A stretch of 64,000 nt of DNA from Shimia haliotis (GTDB lineage: Bacteria; Pseudomonadota; Alphaproteobacteria; Rhodobacterales; Rhodobacteraceae), in the NCBI RefSeq assembly GCF_900114415.1, contig NZ_FOSZ01000002.1, forward strand, positions 186,001 through 250,000, read 5' to 3'. The translations under genes and the position numbers were made by a program. Below the pieces are notes generated by a model that was not told the origin of the DNA, searched no databases, and worked only from the letters and a program-made list of their open reading frames with translations. Within the stretch, counting starts at the first letter, position 1. Each line of letters begins with the position of its first letter. Positions 35,965-45,389 of this stretch are shown one piece after another.

Positions 35965-37131
35965 TCAGACCACGAAGATCAGCAACAACATCATAGCCGC
36001 CAACCCAAGTCCGGCGAAAAAGTCGTCATCGCCACCTTCGTCCGCGCCTGTCACGTCAACATCACCGTCGCCGTCTTCGTCTTCCGGCGGCAAATCATCA
36101 GGGCGCAAGATCGCATCGATCACATGCGCCACGCCGTTGCTGGCCTCCAGATCAGTCTGCACAATTGTCGGATCGGTGGCGTTTGGGTCCTGATCCACCA
36201 AGGTTGCGCCATCGACGCCGATTTCGCCGCCCTGAAGCGTGTCTAAAACCTCTGATCCAAGCACAACTTCGCTGCCCTGCTCACCTGGGCTTACGTGATA
36301 GGTCAGGATATCGCTGACAACCGAAAGCGGGTCTTCAGGGTTCAAAACCGTTGCGGCATCCACAATCGTCTGAAACGCCCCAGCTTCATCCTCGCCCTCA
36401 TAACCGAGATCCTGCGCGAACGCTATGAACGCACTGTCTGGCGGCACAAAAACAGTCAACTCTGCGTCCGGATCATCCACAGCCTCATCCAACCCAGTGA
36501 CCTGCAAGGCGGTAAGCAACATGTCGAAATCGTCGGGATTTTCGTCGAAACTGCCGCCGCTTTCCTCAAGCAATCCCAGCAACGTCGGATCACCGCTTTC
36601 GGCCGGTGTGTCCAGCGGCAGCAAAACCTGATCCACAACCTGTACTGTGCCTGCGCCGACGTCTACATCTGCGGCGACAACATCCGCGTTTTGAAAATCC
36701 GGATCGCCGTCCACAACCGTGCCAGCAGTGACCTCAAACACCGCCCCGTCCAGCAAAGTGTCGACCTGTCCGTCGGCATTGAATCCGCTCAGGTCACCCT
36801 CTTCCGGCGTCACGTGATAAAGCAGAATGTCGGTCAAAAGCGGGATCGGATTGTCGTCCTCTGCCAACTCCGTCAGCGCTGCCGCGATTGCGCCGAAGAC
36901 CGCGCTTGCATCCTCCGGATCGCCGTCAAACCCAAGATTTTGCGCCAGACTGGCAAAGGCGGCATCTGTCGGCGCAAAGAGCGTGAAGTTCTCCAGACCT
37001 CCCACTGTGCCGCTCAGGCTGGCCGCATCAAGCGCCAGCCCCAGCACCTCAAAGTCGCCCGCCGTCGACAGGGTGCCGGAGCCGGTCTGGATCATAGGCG
37101 CGATCGTCGGAAACAGCGTTTGCAAAGACAT
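35965..37131 (-). CDS. Two-domain fasciclin (FAS1) protein with acidic tail and C-terminal membrane helix
   Basis: 388 aa. FAS1 repeat 1 (~25-170) has FTLFAPTDAAFASL and ILLYHVTPEEG; repeat 2 (~185-330) has LTVFVPPDSAFIAFAQDLGYEG and ILTYHVSPGEQG. Then an Asp/Glu/Gly-rich linker (334-368), and the protein ends with a hydrophobic helix FFAGLGLAAMMLLLIFVV. There is no N-terminal signal peptide, which is unusual for an adhesion protein. Tail anchoring or type I secretion are possible routes. FAS1 proteins mediate cell-cell or surface adhesion. Confidence 0.9.
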   Translation of the reverse strand: MSLQTLFPTIAPMIQTGSGTLSTAGDFEVLGLALDAASLSGTVGGLENFTLFAPTDAAFASLAQNLGFDGDPEDASAVFGAIAAALTELAEDDNPIPLLTDILLYHVTPEEGDLSGFNADGQVDTLLDGAVFEVTAGTVVDGDPDFQNADVVAADVDVGAGTVQVVDQVLLPLDTPAESGDPTLLGLLEESGGSFDENPDDFDMLLTALQVTGLDEAVDDPDAELTVFVPPDSAFIAFAQDLGYEGEDEAGAFQTIVDAATVLNPEDPLSVVSDILTYHVSPGEQGSEVVLGSEVLDTLQGGEIGVDGATLVDQDPNATDPTIVQTDLEASNGVAHVIDAILRPDDLPPEDEDGDGDVDVTGADEGGDDDFFAGLGLAAMMLLLIFVV

Positions 37132-37244
37132 GTCGTTCTCCCCCGAGTGTTTGCTTCACTACGGAGGACAGCTTTGCAGGGGTCACAATACCGCAGGCAC
37201 ATCACGCAAATGTGACACACCTTTAAGCTGAACGGCAGTGCAGA

Positions 37245-37853
37245 TCAGCCGCGCGCGGCTTCGATCGCCGAAACAGCCGCTGCAATCGCGTCATCGATAG
37301 ACAATGCGGAGGTATCAATCACAGTGGCATCCTTAGCCGCCACCATCGGTGCCTCTGCCCGATCCCGATCCCGCGCGTCACGCTCCTTCACATCCGCCAA
37401 AACGGTCTCGAAACGGGTCTCAAGCCCTTTATCAACCAGTTCCTTGAACCGGCGCTCCGCGCGCACTTCGGCGCTTGCAGTGACAAAAAGTTTCGCCTCG
37501 GCATTCGGACAAATCACCGTGCCAATATCGCGCCCGTCCAACACCGCCCCACCGGCACGCCGCGCAAACGCGCGCTGAAAATCTTCCAACGCCGCACGCA
37601 CTTCGGCAATCACCGCCACACGGCTTGCGGCCTGCGCAACCTCTGGCGACCGCAAGTTGTCGGCCTCCAGATCTTCGGCGACCAAAGCCTGCGCCGCCGC
37701 AATGGCATCAGTCCCATCCAGCGTCTTGGCTCCAACCGCGCGATAGAGCAGACCGGTGTCCAGATGCGCAAAACCGAAATGCGCAGCCACCGCCTTGGAA
37801 ATTGTCCCTTTGCCCGCCGCTGCTGGCCCGTCAATCGCGATGGTAAAGCTCAT
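37245..37853 (-). CDS. cmk: Cytidylate kinase
   Basis: (d)CMP kinase, 202 aa. The P-loop [30 protein letters not shown] and [22 protein letters not shown] are all typical; [12 protein letters not shown] is the lid. Starts three bases after the aroA stop, so the two are an operon. rpsA, its usual downstream partner, is 6.4 kb away. Confidence 0.97.
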   Translation of the reverse strand: MSFTIAIDGPAAAGKGTISKAVAAHFGFAHLDTGLLYRAVGAKTLDGTDAIAAAQALVAEDLEADNLRSPEVAQAASRVAVIAEVRAALEDFQRAFARRAGGAVLDGRDIGTVICPNAEAKLFVTASAEVRAERRFKELVDKGLETRFETVLADVKERDARDRDRAEAPMVAAKDATVIDTSALSIDDAIAAAVSAIEAARG

Positions 37854-37856
37854 GGC

Positions 37857-39203
37857 TCAGTCCCGCACCACATCCGCGCCCAGACCACCCATCAGCGGCT
37901 CAAAGATCGGGAAGGACGTGGCAATCGGGCTGCCGTCATCCACACTCACTGGCTTTTGCGCGGCCATGCCCATGACCATAAAGCTCATGGCGATGCGGTG
38001 ATCCAAGTGGCTGGCACAGGTCGCGCCGCCCGGCACGTTGCCGTGACCCAGCCCTTTGACGATCCACCAATCCTCGCCCTCGTCAACTTCGACGCCATTC
38101 AGGCGCAGACCAGTGGCCATCGCATCAATACGGTCGCTTTCCTTTACACGCAGCTCCTTGACGCCGCGCATCACGGTCTCACCTTCAGCGAAAGAGGCCA
38201 CTACCGACAAAACGGGGTATTCATCAATCATGCTCGCCGCACGCGCAGGGTCCACTTCGATGCCCATAAGGTTCGGCGAGAACTTCGCCCGCAGGTCTGC
38301 CACCGGCTCCCCGCCCTCTTCGCGCTCGTTCTCATAGGTCAGGTCCGCGCCCATTTCCCGCAGCGTGGTGAACAGGCCCGCCCGCGTCGGGTTCAAACCG
38401 ATGTTGGGCACCAACACATCCGAGCCCGGCGTGATCACCGCCGCACAAACCGGAAAGGCCGCCGAACTAGGATCACGCGGCACCGCAATCACCTGCGGCT
38501 TCAGCTCCGGCTGGCCGGTCAGCGTGATCACACGCCCCTCTCCGGTTTCTTCCACGGAAATCTCCGCGCCAAAGCCCGCCAACATGCGCTCGGTGTGGTC
38601 CCGCGTCGCTTCTTTCTCGATCACCACGGTTTTGCCCGGCGCATTCAGGCCCGCCAGCAACACCGCCGACTTCACCTGCGCCGAGGGCATCGGCACCTCA
38701 TAACGCACCGGCACCGGATCTTTGGCCCCCACGATGGTCATCGGCAAACGCCCACCTGCGCGGCCCACAGATTGCGCCCCGAAAAGCGCAATCGGGTCTG
38801 TCACCCGCGCCATCGGCCGGCCATTCAGGCTCGCGTCACCCGTGAAGGTCACAGTGATATCGCAGGTCGCCATCGCGCCCATGATCAAGCGCACGCCAGT
38901 GCCCGAGTTGCCGCAATCAATCACATTGTCCGGCTCACCAAAGCCGCCAACGCCCACACCATGCACCGACCAATTGCCGCCGCCGTGGTTGATGACCTCA
39001 GCGCCAAACGCCGCCATCGCTTTACCGGTGTCCAAGACATCTTCCCCTTCCAGCAGGCCGGAGATTTTGGTTTCCCCCACAGCCATCGCGCCAAGGATCA
39101 GACTGCGGTGACTGATCGACTTGTCGCCAGGCACATTGGCCTCGCCCTTGAGAGGCCCGCACGGGCGGGAAGTCATCGGAATAGGAGTGCCGTGGCCGGA
39201 CAT
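37857..39203 (-). CDS. aroA: 3-phosphoshikimate 1-carboxyvinyltransferase (EPSP synthase)
   Basis: Shikimate pathway enzyme, 448 aa. [16 protein letters not shown] (phosphate/PEP-binding), [14 protein letters not shown] and RVKESDR are family hallmarks. ATG 39203 ([10 protein letters not shown]) fits the family start; open frame upstream to 39332 is intergenic repeat DNA. Presence of Ala in the [12 protein letters not shown] loop resembles class II, glyphosate-tolerant EPSP synthases of alphaproteobacteria, but this is inference. Operon with cmk. Confidence 0.97.
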   Translation of the reverse strand: MSGHGTPIPMTSRPCGPLKGEANVPGDKSISHRSLILGAMAVGETKISGLLEGEDVLDTGKAMAAFGAEVINHGGGNWSVHGVGVGGFGEPDNVIDCGNSGTGVRLIMGAMATCDITVTFTGDASLNGRPMARVTDPIALFGAQSVGRAGGRLPMTIVGAKDPVPVRYEVPMPSAQVKSAVLLAGLNAPGKTVVIEKEATRDHTERMLAGFGAEISVEETGEGRVITLTGQPELKPQVIAVPRDPSSAAFPVCAAVITPGSDVLVPNIGLNPTRAGLFTTLREMGADLTYENEREEGGEPVADLRAKFSPNLMGIEVDPARAASMIDEYPVLSVVASFAEGETVMRGVKELRVKESDRIDAMATGLRLNGVEVDEGEDWWIVKGLGHGNVPGGATCASHLDHRIAMSFMVMGMAAQKPVSVDDGSPIATSFPIFEPLMGGLGADVVRD

Positions 39204-39284
39204 AATACGCGTATCCTTCTTGCTCTTGGATACGCTGTTAGCGCAACAGGTGCCGTCCGTAAATGCGCCCGCTCTTCCTTTTGC

Positions 39285-39310
39285 CAAAAATACCTCGGGG
39301 TGAGGCCGCA
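39285..39310. repeat. Dispersed intergenic repeat, copy 2
   Basis: CCAAAAATACCTCGGGGTGAGG followed by CCGC; matches copy 1 at 15926-15957 over the TACCYCGGGGTGAG core. It lies between the aroA start and the trmB stop. Confidence 0.4.
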
Positions 39311-39328
39311 GGCCGAGGGGCTGGCCCC

Positions 39329-40051
39329 TCACACCTTCCTGAATGTCAGATAATGCGGCGTGCGCCCCTCGCGGAACGCCTTCTGCTCATAGCGTGTGGA
39401 AATCCAATCCCCCCACGGCTCGCGCCAGTCATCGGGCTTCTCCGCCAGCCACTCAAAGCCGTGCTTGGGCACCTGCTCCAAGGTCTGGCGAACGTAATCG
39501 GGAATGTCCGTCGCCACGCGGAAGATCGCACCGGGCTTCAGCTTGCGCGCCAAAGGCTCCAGATGCTCAGGGGTCACAAACCGGCGGCGATGGTGGCGCT
39601 TTTTGGGCCACGGGTCCGGGTACAGCAAAAACGCGCGGCTCAGGCTTTGATCCGGCAGCACGTCAAACATGTCGCGCGCATCGCCGGGATGCACACGGAT
39701 GTTGTCAGCCCCCGCCTTGCGGATTTTGCCCAACAACATCGCTACGCCGTTGATGTAAGGTTCACAGCCGATGATGCCCACATCGGGGTTCTGCACCGCC
39801 TGATGCACCATGTGCTCGCCGCCGCCAAAGCCAATCTCAAGCCATACATCACGCCCGCCAAACAACGCCTCTAGATCGATGTGCTCGCGTTCAGGATTGT
39901 CTTCCCATGTCACCTTCCCGGGGCTCAGCCTGGCCAAGTCCTCATCCAGATAGGCCTCTTGCGAGGATCGTAACCCCTTGCCCTTGAACCGGCCATAAAA
40001 GTTGCGCCATGGGGCGCCGGATGGGTGGGTGTCGCTGGGCTTGTCAGACAT
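39329..40051 (-). CDS. trmB: tRNA (guanine-N7-)-methyltransferase
   Basis: 240 aa; methylates G46 of tRNAs. SAM motif [29 protein letters not shown] and the C-terminal [17 protein letters not shown] are family signatures. 69 bases downstream of the BASS transporter start-side neighbour on the same strand; in relatives it follows metK, as it does here with the transporter inserted between. Confidence 0.96.
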   Translation of the reverse strand: MSDKPSDTHPSGAPWRNFYGRFKGKGLRSSQEAYLDEDLARLSPGKVTWEDNPEREHIDLEALFGGRDVWLEIGFGGGEHMVHQAVQNPDVGIIGCEPYINGVAMLLGKIRKAGADNIRVHPGDARDMFDVLPDQSLSRAFLLYPDPWPKKRHHRRRFVTPEHLEPLARKLKPGAIFRVATDIPDYVRQTLEQVPKHGFEWLAEKPDDWREPWGDWISTRYEQKAFREGRTPHYLTFRKV

Positions 40052-40120
40052 GGGTTCTCTCGCTTGGATCGCCCGTGCCTTTGCCGCACGGGACGCTCAA
40101 GGTCAAGATGGCGTGCTGTT

Positions 40121-40978
40121 TCACTCCCGAAAGCGGCGTTTCAGGATGAACATGCCTGGAATGGTAACAATATACATTGTGATGCCATAAAGCGCTGCAG
40201 GCACCGCAAACTCCGGAATGCCCGAGGCCTGCGCCACCATGCCGGCCACCGTGATGCCCAGCGTGGCGTTCTGCACACCCATCTCCACCGAGATACACAA
40301 CCCGTCCGGCCCCGATAGCCCCAAAGCGCGGGCCACATACACTCCAAGAACCAGCAAAATCGCATTCAACAGCATCAAAACCGGCCCCAGCGTCCAGATG
40401 TTCGCCATGAACAAATCCCAGTTCGTCGCCAATGCGGCGGCCACAATCACCAGAAACAGCACCAGAGCCACAGCCGACACAATTTTCTCGATCTTATCCG
40501 CCACGCCGCTTGCCACCCAGCGAGTCAGCAGGCCGATGATCACCGGCACGGCAGTGATGGCAAACATCGACATCCCGATGCCCAAAACATTGACCTCTGG
40601 CGCGGCCTCACCAAGGAACGTTGCCCCCGCCCACGCCACCAGGATCGGCACCGTCACCACCGACAAAAGGCTCACCACAGCCGTCAACGTGATCGACAGG
40701 GCCACCGTACCCCCAGCCAGTTTGGTCAGGATGTTCGACGTCACCCCACCGGGGCAAAACGATAGGATCATCACCCCAAAGGCCATGGCTGGCGGCAAAT
40801 TGAAGATAAACAGCAGCAGATAGGCCACCAAAGGCACCGCCACGATCTGCATCACCACCCCCGTGAGAACCGCCTTGGGCATGGTCAAAACCCTGCCGAA
40901 ATCGGCAAAAGTCAGGCCGAAGCCCAGTGAAAACATGATGAAAGCCAGTGAGAGCGGCAGCGCCACGTCGATCAACAT
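40121..40978 (-). CDS. Bile acid:sodium symporter (BASS) family transporter
   Basis: 285-aa inner-membrane protein with nine to ten hydrophobic segments. VVMQIVAVPLVAYLLLF, MILSFCPGGVTSNILTKLAGG (the Na+-site crossover region) and GMSMFAITAVPVIIGLLTRW are typical. Family members move organic acids, pantoate or sulfate-conjugated sterols with Na+; the substrate is unknown. Perfect GGAGGA six bases before ATG 40978. Inserted between trmB and metK in what is otherwise a conserved gene order. Confidence 0.88.
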   Translation of the reverse strand: MLIDVALPLSLAFIMFSLGFGLTFADFGRVLTMPKAVLTGVVMQIVAVPLVAYLLLFIFNLPPAMAFGVMILSFCPGGVTSNILTKLAGGTVALSITLTAVVSLLSVVTVPILVAWAGATFLGEAAPEVNVLGIGMSMFAITAVPVIIGLLTRWVASGVADKIEKIVSAVALVLFLVIVAAALATNWDLFMANIWTLGPVLMLLNAILLVLGVYVARALGLSGPDGLCISVEMGVQNATLGITVAGMVAQASGIPEFAVPAALYGITMYIVTIPGMFILKRRFRE

Positions 40979-41100
40979 TGATAGTCCTCCCTATTCGCGA
41001 GGCGAGATTTGCACAAAAAGGGTGTGAAACCAAAGTTTTCGTTGGGGAAAGCCCGCGAGGGTATGTCTGCCACTCGCCACAACTGGCTGAAGGCTCGCCA

Positions 41101-41132
41101 AACAAAAAGCCCGCCGCAACGCGACGGGCTTT
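41101..41132 (-). terminator. Terminator of metK
   Basis: AAAGCCCG/CGGGCTTT stem with an inner CGC/GCG extension across one mismatch. On the minus strand it is followed by TTTTTGTTT, 24 bases after the metK stop. Confidence 0.88.
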
Positions 41133-41155
41133 CCAATGTCACAAAACCAGCGACC

Positions 41156-42337
41156 TCAAAGCGCCGATTTCAGGTCCTCAACCAGATCGGTGCGCTCCCA
41201 GCTAAAGCCGCCATCGGCCTCAGGGGCACGGCCAAAGTGGCCGTAGGCCGCGGTGCGTTGATAGATCGGCCTGTTCAGTTGCAGCTTCTCGCGAATGCCA
41301 CGCGGCGTCAGGCTCATGACCTGACGGATCGCGTTTTCGATCTTCGCAGGCTCAACCTCACCGGTGCCGTGGTTGTCACAGTAGATGGACAGCGGCTCGG
41401 ACACGCCAATCGCATAGCTAAGCTGAATGGTGCAGCGTTCGGCCAGACCAGCCGCCACAACGTTCTTCGCGAGATAACGCGCCGCATAAGCTGCAGAGCG
41501 GTCCACTTTCGTCGGGTCTTTGCCTGAGAACGCGCCACCGCCGTGCGGGGCAGCACCACCATAGGTGTCCACGATGATCTTACGGCCCGTCAGGCCGGCG
41601 TCGCCATCCGGACCACCGATCACAAATTTGCCGGTCGGGTTCACGTGCCACGCGGTTGCGTCGCTGATCCAGCCCTGAGGCAGGGTTTCGCGGATATAGG
41701 GTTCCACCACCGCGCGCACATCCGCGCTGCTCATGGTCTCATCCAGGTGCTGCGTTGACAAAACGATCGAGCTGACGCCCACCGGTGTGCCGTTTTCATA
41801 AACCACAGACAGCTGCGATTTCGCATCCGGCCCCAATGTCGGCTCTGCACCGGACTTACGCACTTCAGCCAGACGTCGCAGGATTGCGTGGGAATACTGG
41901 ATCGGTGCCGGCATCAGCGCGTCGGTTTCCGTCGTGGCATAGCCGAACATGATGCCCTGATCACCGGCGCCTTCGTCTTTGTCGCCCGATGCGTCAACGC
42001 CTTGCGCGATATGCGCAGACTGTTCGTGCAACAGGTTGGTGATTTCCACAGTCTCGTGGTGGAACTTGTCCTGCTCGTAGCCAATGTCTTTGATACAGGC
42101 GCGCGCGATCTCGTCGATCCGCCCCATGTATTCATGTAGCTTGTCCTGATCGGACAGGCCGACCTCACCGCCGATCACCACGCGATTGGTGGTGGCGAAT
42201 GTCTCGCAGGCCACCCGGGCCTCAGGCTCTTCCGCCAAAAACGCGTCCAGAACTGCGTCCGAAATGCGGTCACAAACCTTGTCGGGATGCCCTTCCGAAA
42301 CGCTCTCGGAGGTGAAAATATAATTGTTTCTTGCCAT
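41156..42337 (-). CDS. metK: S-adenosylmethionine synthetase
   Basis: Makes SAM from methionine and ATP. 393 aa. [30 protein letters not shown] (P-loop-like) and [23 protein letters not shown] are family hallmarks. The GGAG of its ribosome site lies in the last element of a SAM/SAH-type riboswitch just upstream. Terminator at 41101-41132. Confidence 0.98.
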   Translation of the reverse strand: MARNNYIFTSESVSEGHPDKVCDRISDAVLDAFLAEEPEARVACETFATTNRVVIGGEVGLSDQDKLHEYMGRIDEIARACIKDIGYEQDKFHHETVEITNLLHEQSAHIAQGVDASGDKDEGAGDQGIMFGYATTETDALMPAPIQYSHAILRRLAEVRKSGAEPTLGPDAKSQLSVVYENGTPVGVSSIVLSTQHLDETMSSADVRAVVEPYIRETLPQGWISDATAWHVNPTGKFVIGGPDGDAGLTGRKIIVDTYGGAAPHGGGAFSGKDPTKVDRSAAYAARYLAKNVVAAGLAERCTIQLSYAIGVSEPLSIYCDNHGTGEVEPAKIENAIRQVMSLTPRGIREKLQLNRPIYQRTAAYGHFGRAPEADGGFSWERTDLVEDLKSAL

Positions 42338-42344
42338 GGGGGGG

Positions 42345-42388
42345 TGCTCCAGTGAAAATTGATCGCCACGTCAGGAAGCCGTTGTGAC
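42345..42388 (-). promoter_or_regulatory. SAM/SAH riboswitch controlling metK
   Basis: Minus-strand sequence GTCACAACGGCTTCCTGACG, then TGGC, and after a spacer TGGAGCA ten bases before the metK ATG. The five-bp stem GUCAC/GUGGC encloses the loop AACGGCUUCCUGAC; UGGAGC can pair with GCUUC of the loop as the pseudoknot, which buries the GGAG ribosome site. This matches the known SAM/SAH aptamer found upstream of Rhodobacterales metK. Ligand binding would close the pseudoknot and shut off translation (feedback by product). Confidence 0.92.
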
Positions 42389-42429
42389 AACATATGAGAA
42401 CTAGCCCTTACGTGGGGTTTACCGATTGG

Positions 42430-43944
42430 TCAATGCGTTTTGCGGCGTCGAACGATCACACCAGCGGCGATGAGCACAGCCAGCAACACCCCGACAGGCA
42501 GATCTCCGGTCCGTGCATAGACCGTTTCGTCGGACAGGCGCGGCAAAGCCACATCCAAAGCGCCCGCCTCGTTCAACGCCAAAGCCGCAAGCACGCGGCC
42601 CTGCGCATCAATCACCGCCGACACACCTGTATTGGCAGACCGCAGCACCGGCACACCGGTCTCGATTGCCCGCATCCGCGCCTGTGCAAGATGTTGGTAG
42701 GGACCGGAGAAGTTGCCAAACCATGCATCATTGGTCATGTGCAAAATGACGCGCGGCCGCGCCTCTGGACCTCGCATGTCCTGCGGAAAAACCGCCTCGT
42801 AACAAATCAACGGAAGCGCCTGCCCCAGCGCCCCAAGGTCAATCAATTTCGGCCCCTGACCGGCGGAATATCCACCGCCATGCTGGCTCGCCAAGCCGCG
42901 CAGACCGAACCGACCCAGAAAATCACCGAAGGGGATGTATTCGCCAAACGGCACCAGATGGTGTTTGTCATATAGATCAGACACCTCTCCCGCCGGATCA
43001 ATCACAGCCACAGTGTTGTAAATCCGTGGCCCGTCATAGCGGTTCAAACCCAGCACCACCGGCGCACCGCCGGCCATCTCTGCCGCAGCTTCAAGCGCCC
43101 CGCCAGCGGTCTCCAATACCCACGGCACCGATGTCTCCGGCCAAACCACCAGATCCGGCTGAGGCGCATCGGCCCCGCCTGCGGTCAACGCCAGCGCCCG
43201 CTCAAAATGCTGCAAAACATAGTCCGGATGCCATTTCAGATGCTGCGGCGCATTGGGTTGCACCAAACGCACCAAAGGCGCATCCGCCGGCACCTCTCCG
43301 GCCTGCGGCACAGGGATCCACAAGCCAAGCATCACCGCCCCCGCCACACCCCAGATCCAGCGCCACCGCGCCACGGCACCTAGCGCCAGACCGGCAGCCA
43401 AAAGGAACAGACACAGATTCAACCCATGCGGCCCAACATAGGCCGCAGCCTGCCCCGCCACCTGCCCAACCAGCACATAAGAGGGCATCGCCCAGGGAAA
43501 GCCGGTAAAAAGATAGGCCCTCAGCAGCTCCGTTGCGCTCAGCGCAACCGCCAGCGCAACCGCGCCGGCCCAGCCACCGCGACGCAGCCAACCCGCCACC
43601 CCGAAAGCCGCCGCCCAAAAAATCGCTCCGCCCGCCGCCATGAACACCAGCGCAAACGGCGCCATCCAGCCATGACGTGCAATGTCCACAAGGAAGGGTT
43701 CGACAATCCAGTGCAACGCAACGGCAAAATAGCCAAAGCCGAACCAGAAACCCGTCTTGGCCATATCCCGAACACGCTCTGCGCGCAGCGCAAAGCCAAA
43801 GACCGCGACAAAAGCGGCTACCGTCAGATACCACTGATCAAATGGCGGATGCCCGAGCGCGCCTAATCCGCCCAGCAGCACACACAACACCCCATGCATC
43901 CAGCCACCGGCCCGCCAGCGCTGCACCACAGCGCTGTCAGCCAT
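42430..43944 (-). CDS. lnt: Apolipoprotein N-acyltransferase
   Basis: 504-aa inner-membrane enzyme that adds the third acyl chain to lipoproteins. About eight hydrophobic N-terminal segments and then a nitrilase domain whose triad is Glu in WPETSVPW, Lys in YDKHHLVPFGEYIP and Cys in LICYEAVFP. One more C-terminal helix (VGVLLAVLIAAGVIV). Overlaps the corC stop by eight bases. Confidence 0.96.
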   Translation of the reverse strand: MADSAVVQRWRAGGWMHGVLCVLLGGLGALGHPPFDQWYLTVAAFVAVFGFALRAERVRDMAKTGFWFGFGYFAVALHWIVEPFLVDIARHGWMAPFALVFMAAGGAIFWAAAFGVAGWLRRGGWAGAVALAVALSATELLRAYLFTGFPWAMPSYVLVGQVAGQAAAYVGPHGLNLCLFLLAAGLALGAVARWRWIWGVAGAVMLGLWIPVPQAGEVPADAPLVRLVQPNAPQHLKWHPDYVLQHFERALALTAGGADAPQPDLVVWPETSVPWVLETAGGALEAAAEMAGGAPVVLGLNRYDGPRIYNTVAVIDPAGEVSDLYDKHHLVPFGEYIPFGDFLGRFGLRGLASQHGGGYSAGQGPKLIDLGALGQALPLICYEAVFPQDMRGPEARPRVILHMTNDAWFGNFSGPYQHLAQARMRAIETGVPVLRSANTGVSAVIDAQGRVLAALALNEAGALDVALPRLSDETVYARTGDLPVGVLLAVLIAAGVIVRRRKTH

Positions 43945-44821
43945 TGGCGGCGTCCGCCGGCAACAAAACCCTCAGGCGTTTGATACGGCGGGGATCTGCA
44001 TCCACCACCTCAAAACTCATCCCGTCCGGCAGTTCCACCACCTCACCGCGCGCGGGAACATGGCCACACAAAACAAAGACCAACCCTCCCAGAGTATCGA
44101 TCTCCTCGCGGTCGATGTCCGCATAGTGTGTCAAAGATCGCCCGATCGCGGCCTCAAAATCTTCCAAAGGCGTTTTGCTCAGCGCCAGATAGCTGCCCGG
44201 TCGCTCCTGAACCCAGAAATCCACCTCTTCGGCGTCATGCTCGTCTTCAATCTCGCCAATCACCTGTTCGATCAGGTCTTCGATTGTTGCCAGACCATCC
44301 ACGCCGCCGTACTCATCGATCACCAACGCCATATGCCGCCGTTCCGACTGCATCTTTGCCAACAGAACACCGATCGCCATAGACGGCGGCACAAACAGCA
44401 ACGGCCGCAACATCTGGTCGATTTCCAACGACCCCGCATCGCCGTTGAATCCGTGGCGCAGGGCGAAATCCTTTAAGTGAACAAACCCGATCGGCGTATC
44501 CAGCGTGCCGTCATACACCGGCAAACGCGTCAGCCCGCTATCACGGAAAACCTGCAACAGTTCCGCCTCGCTGATCGTATTGGGCACGGCGACAATGTCG
44601 GCCTTGGGCACAGCAACGTCTTCGACCCGCATGCGACGCAGGTTGATCATTCCGTGGGATTGGGGTGTCGGTGTCACATCCGCCCGCACACCATTGCTGG
44701 TTGCCGGCATCTCTGCGGATTTGGAAAACAGACGTGCTATCCAGCCGCCCTTTTTCTCTTTTTGACCTTCCGGCCGCGCGCTCAGCGCCGCGTTAGAAGA
44801 CCCGTCTATGGTGTCGCCCAT
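43937..44821 (-). CDS. corC: CorC/TlyC-type CBS-domain protein
   Basis: 294 aa: two CBS domains (residues ~75-200; MRVEDVAVPKADIVAVP and DQMLRPLLFVPPSMAIGVLLAKMQSERRHMALVIDEYGGVDGLATIEDLIEQVIGEI region) and a C-terminal transporter-associated domain (DFEAAIGRSL...DTLGGLVFVLCGHVPARGEVVELPDGMSFEVVDADPRRIKRL, here shortened). Soluble; usually linked to Mg/Co efflux or, in this gene neighbourhood, to envelope and rRNA maintenance. Part of ybeY-corC-lnt. Confidence 0.9.
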   Translation of the reverse strand: MGDTIDGSSNAALSARPEGQKEKKGGWIARLFSKSAEMPATSNGVRADVTPTPQSHGMINLRRMRVEDVAVPKADIVAVPNTISEAELLQVFRDSGLTRLPVYDGTLDTPIGFVHLKDFALRHGFNGDAGSLEIDQMLRPLLFVPPSMAIGVLLAKMQSERRHMALVIDEYGGVDGLATIEDLIEQVIGEIEDEHDAEEVDFWVQERPGSYLALSKTPLEDFEAAIGRSLTHYADIDREEIDTLGGLVFVLCGHVPARGEVVELPDGMSFEVVDADPRRIKRLRVLLPADAANG

Positions 44822-44851
44822 TGGTCCTTTCCGTTGGGGATTTGTCCCCGT

Positions 44852-45343
44852 TCAACTTTCATATGGGTCCGAAAACCCCATTTTGCCAAGTATGGCTGTT
44901 TCCAGCCCTTCCATCAAAGTGGCATCTTTGTCACGGATATGGTCATAGCCGAGAAGATGTAAAACCCCGTGAACAACCAAATGTGTGACATGTTCGGCCA
45001 TCGGCTTTCCCGCCGCTTCCGCTTCCCGTTCGCAGGTTTCAAAGGCAATGGCAATGTCGCCCAACTCCGTGTCCGGCCCCTGCGGTGGATGTGGCGTGTC
45101 ACCATCCGCCTCCGCACCGCGCTCTTCACTCGGCCAGCTCAAAACATTCGTCGGTGTCGGCTTGTCGCGAAATTCGGTATTGAGTTCGGCAATGCGGGAA
45201 TCATCACAAGCCAGCACAGCGATTTCCCAATCGTCCGCATCAAGTGCCAGATGCGTCAAAGCCGCCTGCGCCGCAGTCTCTGCCAGTGTTGCGAAATCCA
45301 ACGCCGCCCAGCGGTCGTCTTCAATAAGTGTATCGGTCAGCAT
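44852..45343 (-). CDS. ybeY: Endoribonuclease/rRNA maturation factor YbeY
   Basis: 163 aa metal-dependent RNase for 16S rRNA 3'-end maturation. Zinc motif [14 protein letters not shown] is complete; N-terminal [20 protein letters not shown] is the conserved loop. ATG 45343 ([10 protein letters not shown]) starts the recognisable domain; the frame upstream to 45550 is phoH DNA in another frame. Sits 46 bases after phoH. Confidence 0.96.
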   Translation of the reverse strand: MLTDTLIEDDRWAALDFATLAETAAQAALTHLALDADDWEIAVLACDDSRIAELNTEFRDKPTPTNVLSWPSEERGAEADGDTPHPPQGPDTELGDIAIAFETCEREAEAAGKPMAEHVTHLVVHGVLHLLGYDHIRDKDATLMEGLETAILGKMGFSDPYES

Positions 45344-45389
45344 ACAACGCCTGCAGTCAGGCCTGACAAAGAGCCATAGTGCAGACCCG

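Noticed and set aside
37764-39353. 529-codon plus frame opposite cmk/aroA
   Set aside because: Shadow; His/Arg-rich translation, no motifs.
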